DNA of 64,000 nt, taken from Cyathus striatus. Taxonomy: Eukaryota > Basidiomycota > Agaricomycetes > Agaricales > Nidulariaceae. The notes under the pieces were generated by a model, which saw only the letters and a program-made list of their open reading frames with translations, was not told where the DNA came from and made no database searches. A program made the position numbers and the translations under genes. Each line of letters starts with the position of its first letter. Position 1 is the first letter of the stretch. This document shows positions 11,432-23,384 of the stretch, one piece after another. The stretch spans positions 2,480,001 to 2,544,000 of the forward strand of contig JAOVFP010000018.1 of NCBI GenBank assembly GCA_025738555.1, read 5' to 3'.

Positions 11432-12559
11432 TCAAAAAGGGGCGCAGACCAAGAAGTAGCGCTAGAGTAGCACAGTGAACTTGAGAAAGTGGCGCGTGCA
11501 TCAAGAACATGGCGCGGGGTATGCAAGGACCCCTGAAAACTCACCCAAATGCCTGGTCCGAAGGCATCACATTTTTATCCGCACCGAAAATCCTGGTTTT
11601 TATCCGCAATTTGACCCAGGGATGCCTCCGAATCCCCAAAATGCGGTTTTTATCCGGAATGTTGCACAGGCCTGGCCAAAAATCCTGTTTTTCTATATCT
11701 CGAAACTGCACACCGATGAAGTGCTCATACACTTGAGTTGGGATGTTGAATACCGCTGAAATGTTGGGCGAGTCGGACACCCATGCTTGTCTGGCACCTT
11801 TTCCGTTTGACTTTTCATAAATAGCGAGAACTAAGTGGAACTAGTAAGTTTAAGTTGTGAATACACGTATTCATAGCACACCTTTTCCAAGCATAACTCT
11901 CCCATTGTATCACACAAATCAGTAGCCTGCATCTGCTCTGCTGTCTGCGATTCCCTGCTGCACAACGCGCAGATCTCTCCAGACCTGTTCCCACGCAATT
12001 TCCTCTTGCTCTTTAACAATGATATGTAGACTGCGTAGTATCTCATGTCGTGTACTTAACTCCTCCTGATTTCCTTCTGTGCACTTACCATCCTCAATGT
12101 TGCTGAAGGTTCGGAAGATTGACAGCGAGAGCGTAGCATTGATTTGTCATCACTCAAGCTCGCTTAGCAGTCGTATTACCACTAAGTAAACATATTTCGC
12201 TCATATATGCAATGTGCGGTAGACTGGTGGTTAAAAATACCTAATGTAAGCTCTGAATACTATGTAGTCTGGCATGGCGAAAGTTCGACCCCCAAAGGTA
12301 ACATGCATTTTTATCCTCAGAAAAACTAGGCCCACTGCCACAGGTCTTTTCGCAAAAAAAGCGGTTTTTATCCGAATTTCCACAGACTTTTCTCAAAAAT
12401 TTTCTCACTTTTATCCTTTCGGAGATCAGGCATTTGGGAGGGTCTTCAGGGGCCCTGGTATGCAAAAGTAGCGCGCACGAATACCAAAAGATGGCGCCGG
12501 ACATGTCTCCGAATAGTAGCGCTACCGAGAAGAAGTGGCGCGGGAAATGATTAAATGTG
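11432..12559. mobile_element. Repeat F copy 2, element with long imperfect inverted arms
   Basis: The left arm (11432-11700) and right arm (12275-12559) are inverted and share CCCCTGAA(A/G)AC, CCAAATGCCTG and several TTTTTATCCG words spaced about 25-45 bp apart. The outermost blocks match copy 1 at 4375-4414 and 8500-8638 in opposite order. Frames on either strand here are translations of the arms and should not be taken as genes. No target duplication was resolved. Confidence 0.6.
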
Positions 12560-12570
12560 CAGATTGAACG

Positions 12571-12935
12571 CCATAAAGTTTCTCTTAAGTTCCGCGCACC
12601 ACCAGCAATTGAAGCAGACAAAAGAACTACGTGCACCAGAAATAACATTTAACCAGTAAAAATGTTTAATAAAATTTGGGCTAGAAAGATACTAAAGAGT
12701 AACGAAACAGTGAGGAATAACCACTACCCCATAGGCCCTTGCTAGTTGTACCGCATAAACCTCTCTCAGTAACTTTCATTTGTTGCAACTTTGCAAGCAA
12801 TTAAAGCGGGAAAAAGAACCTTGTGTACCAGAAATAAAAAGTTGTATACACGACGCATAAAGCTTCAAGAAAGAGTTGCGGAATGCCGAGTAACCACCAC
12901 TACCCCATCAGGATTCAGGCCCTACGAGTGATACC
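12571..12935. repeat. Two degenerate ~180-bp tandem units
   Basis: Unit 1 (12571-12753) and unit 2 (12754-12935) share, in order, CATAAA(G/C)(T/C)..TCTC, GCAATT(G/A)AAGC, CACCAGAAATAA or TACCAGAAATAA, and ACCACTACCCCAT. They differ by small indels. No coding frame is conserved between them. Confidence 0.5.
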
Positions 12936-12939
12936 GCGT

Positions 12940-14880
12940 TTCATACTAGTAACACCGTACTCAACCACAATCCTCGCTCAGACTAAATTGCATCTACCAA
13001 AACACAATTTTTATATATCATGCACTTCGTATACTATATGTAACTTATATCTCGTATTACTACTAAAAGAAAAGGTTCAAGTCGAAAGGGATGTAGTGCA
13101 AGAAAAGGAACGATTACCTTAGACAGGACCAAATCGGATCAGGGTAAATATGGTACAACTTGATGTAGTTTCTCGTATCCCTATCTTATCACATATTCTG
13201 AATTTGCCCTTGAAGCAGATCTCGAATTGGATCTTTTATTATATCTTCATTCCAATTTAGAATGTAAACAAAATATGTTGCTTGCCCTGATTGGTCCTAC
13301 AACTTACATTGCATACTACCCTCAAAAGTGATATGTCGAATTATGTTATGGCTAGTCTAGTTAATGAATTTCTCATACTCATTTACTGCTTTAAATAAAT
13401 ACATGGTCACATTACTTAGTAGTAGATATGTATATGCATTTAATAGACCTCATAAGAGGAAAGTCCTTTTTAATTCGTTAAAGGGGATACCACTGATAGT
13501 TTCATACCAAGATTATCTACCTGTGGAGATGTCAGTCTCAGGAATTAACACTGGTTTCCATATGTCTTCATGTGGTTCTTACCACACGATTCCACTGACA
13601 GGCTTTGTTGAACCTAATATCACTGATAGCAGGACTAAAAGACTGTAAGCATGGCCATACATACAGCAAATCATCCAGTGTATATACCTCCAAAGATTCA
13701 ATTACCGGTCATGCCAATCGGATACACATTGAATGGGAGCTGGCTTCAAATGGTTGTTCCTTTGGGTTGGATATAATATATATACAACCTCACCTTTCTT
13801 TCCTCTCTAATACATAACCGGGAGCAATGACCAAAAAGAGACTAGGGGTGAGAGTAAGCATGGTCATACTTACAACAAACCATCTGCATATTATATATAT
13901 ACGACCAGAGATTAAGAAACTTATCATTTCTTAATAGCTTCTTTTACCAAGTGGTAAAAGCGTACCTGTTGTGTTCTGGCGGGCAGCAAGCTTTCAGAGA
14001 CCCCCGGTCAAAAAATATATTCAAATCAGATTTCCCGATAATAAAAGTTCGTGGTCTCGGTGCAAGTTACCGTTCACCCAACGTACCCTTGAAACAAGAT
14101 ATTTATGTGAGCTGGGGTCTTGAATGAATCCGAGTGATGATCTAGATTGTGAGGTTTTATTTGAGCAGTTGATGAACATTTACTAGATCGATATAAAATC
14201 GCCACCTGACGCTGAGGATATGAGCACGGAGAGAGAGAGGCCAAAGTTACATAGTGCTATTGCATGTGAAACCAAGATATCTTCGTAGGTGTTGTATCCA
14301 GCTGGCGAGAATAATCCAATCAATATGGTGTAGCCTGTAGGTATGCTTTTTATCTTATGTCGAGTTCACGAAAACTAACACTCTTACTACTTATAAGAAT
14401 ATTATTTGCTGTATGTACTTTGGCATTATTCCAATTGCAGGCCATTTATAGCCTAAATTATTGTATCAAACTTCACTGTACCTTACCTTAATACTTGCTG
14501 ATAACTCTCGAAGCATGTTCATGATATTGTCGAACTTGAAATAAGGATCTGAGTATGTTTTGCCCGTGTCGGCCGGCCGTATTTGTGTTAATTTGGTAGA
14601 CCGTTGCTTGCATTCAAATTCGAATCGGATTGACTCAATTTTTATAACTTCCTGTCACTCAATCTCGCTCAAATTTGACACATAGTCTATTATAACCTCA
14701 ATAACATGAGCAGTAGTTTTTTTTCGACAGATAAGCATGAATATTTGATTGTTGAAAGTATGAGGGATGTCACGCTTTCCATGCACCGGAACAGGCGGAC
14801 ATGCATACTTTGCGACGCTCAATTGATACTATTCAAATCTAGTCATATTTTCTATATTCAATTCCAGCATATATATAGCA
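12940..14880. other. Intergenic; dispersed short repeat near 13.65/13.85 kb
   Basis: A direct repeat of about 40 bp (GTAAGCATGG(C/T)CATAC plus CA(A/G)CAAA(T/C)CAT) occurs at about 13645-13690 and 13853-13895. Small frames at 13364-13817 show no known domain. The last few hundred bases before 14908 should hold the promoter of the kinase gene; no clear TATA element was assigned. Confidence 0.4.
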
Positions 14881-14907
14881 ACAAAATGAGTGCCCCTTTC
14901 TCTACTA

Positions 14908-17356
14908 ATGTCGTACAACCGCGCAGAAACTCCATCTTCTGACCAAGCTCACGAAGGCTTCCAGCCTGACCTCACAGAACGGAGAAAACGTTTAATTGCC
15001 TCTATTGGCCATTGTTGTTGCCAGCTATCACTAAATGACTTCAAGAAGTACATCTTACCGCCTCTTCATGACTCAATCAATGTAGACAAAACAAAACAAG
15101 AACTAAGAAGACGAGGCCATCTCGATAACGATGGCTGGAGAGCTTTTAAGGAACTCAGGAAGAAGAAGGCAAAAAAGGGAAAAGGCATTCATGAAACTGC
15201 AGCATTTCTCCCCCTCATGACTGTACGAAACGCAGTCATTGAGTGCACAATTACTAAAAGACGTTCGCGTAAACTACGAGCAACCACTAGATATATCCAC
15301 TTGGGGAACAACGTTCCAAAAAGCGAAATGGGCGTAGTCGATAGCACAAAACCGGACGCATTCTATATCGTTGACCTCCTAGAAGATTCGGGTGGAGTGG
15401 TGGACAATGAGGATTGTTCTTGGATCAACTCTGTCCAAAACGAAGAGTTTAAAAGAGTTGAAAACAGGGCGAATGAACTTGATGTGAGGCATTATTTCTC
15501 CTTTTTACGTTCAGTGTTAATTTTCCCTACAGGATGCAGCAAAAGCCCTGTGGGGGATGAAGCATATATTGTACAACGATCCCCGAAGGCGGTTTGCATT
15601 CAGCCTAACCATAGAAGGCAATCAAACACGAGTGTGGTTCGGCTCTCGGCAGGCCGTGCTCGTATCAGAGCCGTTCGACTATATGGCAGTATGTTCCTTG
15701 TTTATAATCTGAACCAAAGCCTTTGAGTGATTTTTGCGCTACACAGAATCCAGATCCAATGATTCAGATCATGCTTCGAATGGCCTATAGTCCATTGACT
15801 GCCTTGGGGTTCGACCCCACCATCACACGGATGATCGAAAACGGGGAAACATGTTATTACATTGATGTTTTCAACCCTGGAAATGCCGTGAAGTCCGCGA
15901 CTTACCGACTATCTCGCCTCATTTCTAATAGGAAAGCGGATGCAATCTTGGGTAGTGCCACCCGTGTTTATGAGGCCTACGAGGTCAATCGCTGTCGGCA
16001 ACAAATCAGCGACACCCCTGTTATGATAAAAGACTTTTGGATCGATGATGACAGGCAACTTGAAACAGAAATTATGAAGACAATTGCGGATCAGACTCCA
16101 GATGACGCTAATTTTTTCTAACAGTCCTTCACGAAGGAAATGTTCTCATAAACAAGGAAGCTGACCACACTGAAAAAACTATTCTGAGGGGCTACAAGCT
16201 AAGGACAGAAATGCTCAACCCAAAAAGCATTTTTCATTTCGCAGACGACACCATAATCCGAGATGCTTCAGGCTCCAAAGTCGGTGATGCGCCACCCAAC
16301 TACATCTCAAACAAGCTGGAACGCAAAATTCCCCCCCACCACCCAAAATACCACAGAAGAGTGGTATACAAAGAAGTGGGTATCCCACTCTACAGTGCGC
16401 CGTCCAACGGCACATTCTTTGCTGGTTTGATCGACGGAATCAGAGGTAATGTTCAGTGTATGCATGAAAAACTCACTGCTGATGATTACGAAGGGTTGGC
16501 TGTCTTGAGTAGAAATGGTCTTGTTCACAGAGATGTGAACGTTTATAATATACTGATGGTTGGAAAGGAAGGCAAGCTCGTAGATTTAGAGCATGTAAAG
16601 CGGTTCAACGACACGGAGGTTGGAGTTTGCCACGATATCCGCCAAGTAAGTCTTCCATGTAGCCAAAAGATGACTGTATGCTAACCGGACTGGAAGGGCC
16701 CGGGTTTGAACTTCGTGCCCATAGAGATGCACCCTGATGCAAGATCGTACCTCTTTGCAATTACTTCCCGGAGAAAACATGATTTGAACCCCCCAAGGAT
16801 TTTACTCAGATACAACCCCCTCCATGACTTAGAGTCCGCTTTTTGGGTTACCGTTCAGCGCCTCGCATGCACCGTTCCAAAAGACCACAACGAAGAGAAA
16901 TTTTCTGCACGACGCGACCGACTAAATTTTGCTAAATCAGTGTTTGGCGACACAGCGAGTGCGAATTTTAGGCAAAGCCTAATAATTGGATATGAAACTT
17001 TGCGGAAAGAGACTCTTGGTTTTTGGGGAAATGACTCCAAGGAGTGGAGGGTAGTTGAAAAATTCCATTGGTTACTGTTTGACGCTTACATCCATGCAGA
17101 ACAAAAGCTAGGGACAGATGGATGCATAGACGAAACTGCCTTCGGCATCCACGAAAAAGTTATCGCTAACCTTTTCGAGTTATTAGTGGACAAAACCCCC
17201 ATGGAATACGACATGGGAGATGTTGACAGGATACACGGAGAGAAGAGGGGACCGCCGAGTGGAGCAGTCACCAATCTAAGAAGAAAAAGAAGAAAAAGAA
17301 GAAACGTTGAGTCCTCATTCAATCCTCATTCACACTATCACCTCACCAGCAACTAA
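14908..17356 (+). pseudogene. FunK1-type protein kinase, single-base frameshift
   Basis: Four coding blocks on the plus strand: 14908-15483, 15533-15688, 15747 to a break near 16113, then onward to 16645, and 16697-17356. The three introns (49, 58 and 51 bp) have GT...AG ends and preserve phase. Recognisable parts are DDAAKALWGMKHIL-type text, LGFDPTI, RATRVY-like SATRVYEAY, the catalytic loop GLVHRDVNVYNIL, KLVDLEHVK in place of DFG, and the NPLHDLESAFWV segment diagnostic of the fungal FunK1 family. The tail is basic (RRKRRKRR). At 16107-16121 the frame hits TAA after DDANFF; reading one base further along continues as LTVLHEGNVLI. The break falls in a run of six T, so it is a one-base loss or a sequencing slip. 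If real, the kinase loop is lost. The start ATG at 14908 was chosen because it opens the long frame; another ATG at 14886 is out of frame. Confidence 0.8.
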
Positions 17357-18116
17357 CCCCACAGTAAAGCGCCCGCTCCAGCACTACATGGCGTATCAAC
17401 ATGGGCGATGGAAATATTTCAGCTACGTTTAACTTTTTTTTTACTTGAGCGGTTTAGATAAGTACTCACACTTATTTCTAGATATTCCTGGGGACGGTGG
17501 GATGGTGCATTTGCACATCCCTCCCTCATGCTCCCTTGTCGTGGGCCCCGGGCTTAAGCCTCATACCATAGGTGTGGGTCGAACTAAATGCATGAAAATT
17601 ATCGTTTTATTGGACTCAGTTGAAAGTCGAAAGTTGGCATTCTACGTGTATTTTCATTGTGTATAGTACTTGGAGCCCGTAACTAGTTAGTCTCTCTGTC
17701 CTGAATGACTGCACATATAACCAGTTATGGAATTGCTACTCTTTTTTTTAAAACAATAACAATAACAATAGTCCTATCCTGTATTTAATGTCGGTAACGG
17801 AGGTCCGTCCAACATGCATCCTCCTGCGGAAAGGAAACTTAGAATTAATAGGTGTAAGTTATAAAGACAGTATACTATTGCAGTAGCTATTTGAAGTATA
17901 CGAACTCCTTTCGTCTGGGAACCAAGCAATGGCTTCTACGCCTTTCGGGCAGCCATTACTCGATATATATACACTGTCTTGTGCAAAAAAAATAATCAGG
18001 TATACATATATGAAGTATATAATCATTCTCAGCATTCAATCCCAGAGTCGTATATGCGAGGGAGTTTGGCCAGCAAGAACACTGCGCTAGATGGCGACCA
18101 TTAGTCTTTATCGTAA
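17357..18116. other. No gene recognised
   Basis: Downstream of the kinase gene. It contains poly-T tracts, a short AACAATAACAATAACAATAG microsatellite near 17752-17771 and AT-rich sequence. A 73-residue frame at 17445-17666 shows no feature. Confidence 0.45.
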
Positions 18117-20389
18117 TTACAACGAATCTCGAGTTTTTAGGTTGTTTCTTACCCCTACAAGGTAGATAACCAAGTTTTGATCGCAGCTGATGTTCTGTAG
18201 TGGTAAGGCACCAATCAATTTAAAGAAAAGGTCAATGCACCTTGAGCTTGCAAGGTACATCTCATTGTGTGAGAACTGAAGATGTCCTATAGGTTCATCA
18301 CGAATGTCCACATCTTGAACAGCTCCAAGTTTGGTGAGCCTGGGTATAATTGTCTTGGTACGTGAGGGTAAGTCGAGCCTCTCGATCCGCTTTTGAGAAA
18401 TTTGAGCCCTAGGAGATGAGATAGTGGCATGAGTGCTATCGTTATGCTCGGGATCTGTGATCTCTGTCACATTCGCCATATTATTGTGGCCAGTCAATTC
18501 ATGTAGGTGATCAAATGACGGCAGCACTTCCGAATCGTGGATGCTTGCGGGATGCCTACATCATTTGATAGAATGGTGTAACTTGTAAATCTTAATCTTA
18601 ATCATACGCGAGCTCTTCCGAAGAATTGTAATGCTATGCATGCTCATGAACCGATCGTTCTTTTCCAATAGGACATCACTAAGCCATTTCTGGCCACTAA
18701 GGCGAATGAAGACCCAGCGCTCCAAAACGAACCAGGCAAAAGCTACAGAGTCCAGAAAATGTAAGTGCTGTGAGAGATGTCGTAATGGCTGGTGTCAAGG
18801 CAGACTGAATGGAATATAAATGTTAATTTCAACGGATAAATTTGAAAAGGGCCATACCTGTCCTGAAGAATACGCAAAAAGGCACAATCCAGTTGAAAAG
18901 CACACCAACTACATATCGAGGAATACAAGGGGAGAATATTTAATCCAGAAGAGAATCAGCCAGGGCACGCGGCGGTTTGGAGAACGGCTTTTAAATTATA
19001 CATTTCGTATGAAAGATGAGAAGGTTTGATCACGGAAAGATACACTTACTAGATTGCTTGCCTCCACGTTAGACCGAGTAAACTGTTCATCGCGGCGGTA
19101 ATACTGAAAAGTAACGAAGCGAACCAAAAGCAATTCACCAAGTCAGCGGTGAGATTGCCAACTTGATTAAATGATAACTGCATTGACGTTGCGCTGACAA
19201 TGGAAAGGAGGGTAGCTACTGTTGAGAAATGTGGCAAATTGGCTGTTCCGTGTTTCTGGTCGTAACGGATAGTACGGATACCTTCATTCAGTACTCAATG
19301 AAAGAAACGGAACTATAAAACTAAAGAACTCACCGACTTCTTTGAATTCCGATACTGAGGCGATAGTGTTATCAATGTGCTCTCCCATTTCATTTGACAA
19401 GTCATGAAGGCACTTTCGCACAAACTGCTTGCGAAACTGGCCTACAGAAGCAAGTCATCAAAAGATGAGGGATAAAAGATAGTTTTATGTTACCTGTATA
19501 TGTATATAGACAGTTTGACCAGTACTACGACGAATATAAATTGACATATTGCATACATCAGAGAAAACACACCTTCAGATCACCTTCCAATAGTTGTATC
19601 GTTTGAATTGCAACCTTTATGCCATCGTCCAGTGTGATTTCAGGTTGGAATTCAGCGAGACAGCTAGAAATTTCTGCAAGGTCCTCAGATAGCATCTCGA
19701 GTTGCTCGGGGAAGGTTTCGGGATCGAGGCTTTCAACTCTTCCCACATGTGGTAGCGTTTTATAGTATATATACCGCACTGTTTTGATACCCCGTCTTCT
19801 CCTCTTAGCGCGTAACTCCAGGGATTGGACTCTTGGTACAGTGATTCGGGAGACCTTACCAGGAAAAAGTCGAGCAGCATTCTTTTTGTATAAAGAGATA
19901 ATGTTTGCTAGGCGACCACGGAGGCGGTAACATGACGATGTAATGACACTGGAGCTACCGAGTTGCTGAGCTGCAACGGCAAGGTTGCGAAGCTGGAGTG
20001 AGAGGGGGGATCAATAGCATATAATAAAATTCTGGCGACACTGTAGGGTTACTGACCTCTTTGTTAAGGGTGCCAACTCGACTGCACTTACAAGTTAAGA
20101 ATTCTATTTTTGAAAGAAAAATAGAAGTACACGTACTGTTGGAATTGTCGGAATTCCTTTGCGCCAGCGTTTTGCTGATGCTTATAACTGACGCTTCCTT
20201 TGGTATTTCAAGGTTAATTTTCAGAGTTGTGCAGTAGCACTGAATAAACCTACTATGACGATCGTCTACGAAGTTGTTTTTGAAAGCGAGAGAGTGAGCT
20301 AGCTTATCCGTAGACAAGAGAAGAGAAGAAAGTCTTACCAGATCTCGGTTTCCTGTCCTGCAAGAATGCATCCATAGGATCGTCTTCAC
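18117..20389 (-). pseudogene. Agaricomycete membrane/WD40-family gene, degenerate
   Basis: Minus-strand exons, 5' to 3': about 20300-20057 (AHSLAFKNNFVDDRHSRFIQ), 19992-19573 (LRNLAVAAQQLGSSS; VESLDPETFPEQLEML), a 31-base mini-exon 19524-19494 (YWSNCLYTYT), 19441-19334 (GQFRKQF), 19281-19050 (STVATLLSIVSATSMQLSF and FASLLFSITAAMNSLLGL, membrane-like), and 18987-18858 (YRSPNRRVPWLILFWI). Introns are 48-64 bp with matching phase. The segment ending 18858 has an in-frame TAG after SPLVFLDM. The next block (about 18804 downward) changes frame between LTALTFSGL and SVAFAWFVLERWVFI. The 3' part keeps RTKTIIPRLTKLG...HLQFSHNEMYLASS, the entry into a WD40 propeller, but the propeller is missing. From memory, proteins of this layout (N-terminal domain, membrane region, C-terminal WD40) recur in mushroom-forming fungi; their function is unknown. 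Two lesions plus truncation make it a pseudogene. The first exon was not resolved. Confidence 0.7.
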
Positions 20390-21097
20390 GGTGAGTCAGT
20401 GGCGGCATAAAGACATCCGTTGGTACGATTCACCTACTAGTCGGCATAGTATCATAGAATTTTATAGGTGTACTGAACGGGAATAAGCAGATTCTCAAAC
20501 GAACTTTGCAAAGTGCGTAGAAGTCGTGTATGAAGGCATAACGGGCGGCTGTACTTGCTTGCATAGCCTATCTTTGTGGATGCGAGCTACGTCACCCGGA
20601 CATATCAGTAAAACATGAAGATAAGTATAAGGATACCCGAAGACCTATCTCAATAAAGACGTAAATCCAGGAGCATACAATACTAGAGACCTCATCCCGA
20701 AAGTCCACGGAATAATGGGAGATTTCGAGGGCAGTGCCTCGGAGTGCACGCGGCAACAGGTTTGAGTTTGACATGTGCAACCTGCGTGCAAACTTCAAGT
20801 ACTATAATAAGACTGTTAATATAATTCAGTGAAACCATAAGCTATTGACGACGTACCTTGTATGCTGTTGGAATGATTCAAGCCTGCTCTGGCATATACA
20901 CGATTCCATCCACTGGCTGGATCAATTACCAGAGGTTCCACAAGTCGACATGGAAATTGATGTCACTGCAATCGACCTAACATGTTTCATGTTATGCAAT
21001 CCACCGCTAGGATGCAAGAAGATCGAGTACGATGACCAACCAGCAATTTCAGAATGTTCGATAGTAAGAGGTAACACAAAGGTAAATCAGATAATGC
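20390..21097. other. Unresolved; possible 5' exons of the membrane/WD40 pseudogene
   Basis: The minus strand has an open stretch at 20798-20592 (RALRGTALEISHYSVDF, DEVSSIVCSWIYVFI) and another at about 21080-20930. The plus strand has an open stretch 20845-21097 that is cut by a transposon at 21098. No choice can be made between these without homologues. Confidence 0.3.
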
Positions 21098-21099
21098 TA

Positions 21100-23382
21100 A
21101 GACACGGCGGGCATTTTGCTGTCAGGTTCCGTGCTGTCATGTAACCTGAAGTATAACCTGTCAGGTATACTGTCAAGTGGCTCATCGTCTGATAATCAGT
21201 GACAAATGTCACACCAAATTGACCTTACTTACCGGCTCATTAGCACAAAGAAATTGCCTTGCTGCAAGCGCGAGGCTGGAAAACTGAAGATGAGCTGGAC
21301 TGGATTATGTAAGACTCATTGACAATGGCTGAAAACAAGCAGTTGCGTGTTCGATTCATCCTCTATGTAAAGTTATAAAGTCAAAACTGGTTTTATCTTT
21401 TAATATCTGTATATAATGACATTAGAGTACATTGAATATATGAGTGAAAACAGATTCCATTATATCATAATCTATCCAATGGGCTATGATTTATGACAAT
21501 ATAATGAATGTGTATTAATTATAAACCTCTCAGCTGTTATTTTAATAATAACCAACATTTTACAGAAGGTATGATCGGTATAAAATGTTACTAGTTAAAC
21601 AATTATTGCTGTCTGGAAGAGATTCCATGTTTACATTTGCAGGTAAGCAGCAGAATACAAAACATGCATGTGAGTGGGAGTTCAATGGCAGAATAAGTAA
21701 TGGCTGGGTGATAGCTGTAATAAAGGTTTATGGACTACTGGTAGTTATCGTTGTTGTCGAAAATTTTGTTTTGAATAGCGGAAGGTCACCAGTTCAAGTC
21801 CTACTAGGCGTAAATTTGGAACCCACTTTTATTTGAGGATATTCATTCTCAACCGATGCCCGTGAAAGCTTAAACCGTAATGAAAAACTCCTAACTTTTT
21901 TGCTGCTGTTGTTCTGTACTTATTTTATGCACGCATTTAAACAATAGCATAATGATAAAATATTAAGTAATCTCTGGTAAACCACCAAAACGTAGCAAGT
22001 TTTACACTTTTTGTCAAGTGGAATTTTACACTGCACATGAATCGAACACGCAACTGCTTGTTTTCAGCCATTGTCAATGAGTCTTACATAATCCAGTCCA
22101 GCTCACCTTCAGTTTTCCAGCCTCGCGCTTGCAGCAAGGCAATTTCTTTGTGCTAATGAGCCGGTAAGTAAGGTCAATTTGGTGTGACATTTGTCACTGA
22201 TTATCAGACGATGAGCCACTTGACAGTATACCTGACAGGTTATACTTCAGGTTACATGACAGCACGGAACCTGACAGCAAAATGCCCGCCGTGAGATACA
22301 TACGATACAGAACCATATTGATCACATGACTATAGCGTGACATTTCAGCAAGGTTTGGCTGGGAGTTCTACCAAAAAACTAATCACATCCGTAAATTGCA
22401 CATATTTCAAATTCCTTTTGCAGGGTGTTCTTAACATTTAGAATATCTATAACATTGTGCAAACAGATTTATTTTAAGTTGTATGTACAGAGTGCCAATA
22501 GATTTCTAAAATTTGTAGCCCCTAACTTTAGAAGTGCAAATATGGAAAGTGCACCAAGCACTTTAAACACGTCGTGTCGCGTCGCAGCCGCCCGCACACC
22601 AAACACACATATCTTGCTCTCGAGTCTCTACACTCCATATTTCCTATATTCTTACATGCCGAAACGAAAGAAAGGTCCTATTAAGAACCTAGGAAGTTGG
22701 TCTGGGGTCAAAAAGAGAGTGCTCACCATGTGTCTTCATGACATATTCTCTAATAACTCCTGTAGATTCTGCCTGTTAACGAGGGTCCAGTACAGAGCCC
22801 ACTACAGCAATAAGTGGTTGCTTGGACACATGCCGAGAGCCTGAGTCTGAACCACTCAGGAAACTATTTTCTTCATTTGGCTCCGTGCTGCAAACTCAGC
22901 CAACTATAGCTGCCTCTGGTCTTCGCACAGGACAGGAAAGCAACAAGTCTCTTGCAAAAAGTGATACAGGCCCAGTCCTAATAACTGGTGACGATGAAAC
23001 ACTTGCTCAGGGAAATGGAGGTAGAAAAGCGGTCAGTTTGTGTTTCCACCCACAGTAGAGGAAGCACATCAAGCATATCTCGATATTGGAACTTCGTGCA
23101 CTTGCCTCACCATGATTTAGATTTGTACTTTGTTGCTGCTTTAGCCTAATACTAACCCACTACATTAAATATATAGAATATTAATGTGTATATACTTACT
23201 ACTGTAGCTATATTTTTATGATACCACCACGTAAACATGTTATTTACTTATAGATACATATTTTTTAATCCTCACTTTCGATCAGTCCGACATTGGTCCG
23301 ACGGTTTGAGAGTACATGGGAACCTGTGAGTCACATCAGTCACATACCACGTGATGGGTATGGTTCTGTACCGTACATATCT
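21100..23382. mobile_element. Older TA-flanked element carrying a nested insertion
   Basis: TA flanks both ends (21098-21099 and 23383-23384). The inverted termini are AGATA(C/T)(A/G)TACG(A/G)TACAGAACCATA, then about 80 percent alike for roughly 45 bp (left copy now at 22294 onward because of the nested element; right copy 23335-23382). The interior (22425-23060) has weak open frames with a basic start (PKRKKGPIKNLG) but no recognised transposase. The more diverged ends show it is older than its insert. Confidence 0.65.
21103..22293. mobile_element. Foldback-type element with ~257-bp near-identical inverted repeats
   Basis: The left arm (21103-21359) and right arm (22293 back to about 22037) are inverted copies with only about one difference seen (GAAGATGAGC against GAAGGTGAGC). 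The ends read CACGGCGGG...CCCGCCGTG. A 3-bp repeat AGA (21100-21102 and 22294-22296) is the likely target duplication, since removing the insert restores the TAAGATACATACG terminus of the outer element. CAC ends with a 3-bp duplication suggest the CACTA/CMC group (inference). The 680-bp centre has no transposase. Confidence 0.75.
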
Positions 23383-23384
23383 TA

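Noticed and set aside
21680..21830. tRNA gene or tRNA-derived SINE
   Set aside because: A B-box-like GTTCAAGTCC (21795) and an A-box-like TGGCTGGGTGA (21703) are present, but no cloverleaf stems can be drawn. A similar B-box-like word at about 1584 also lacks a partner.
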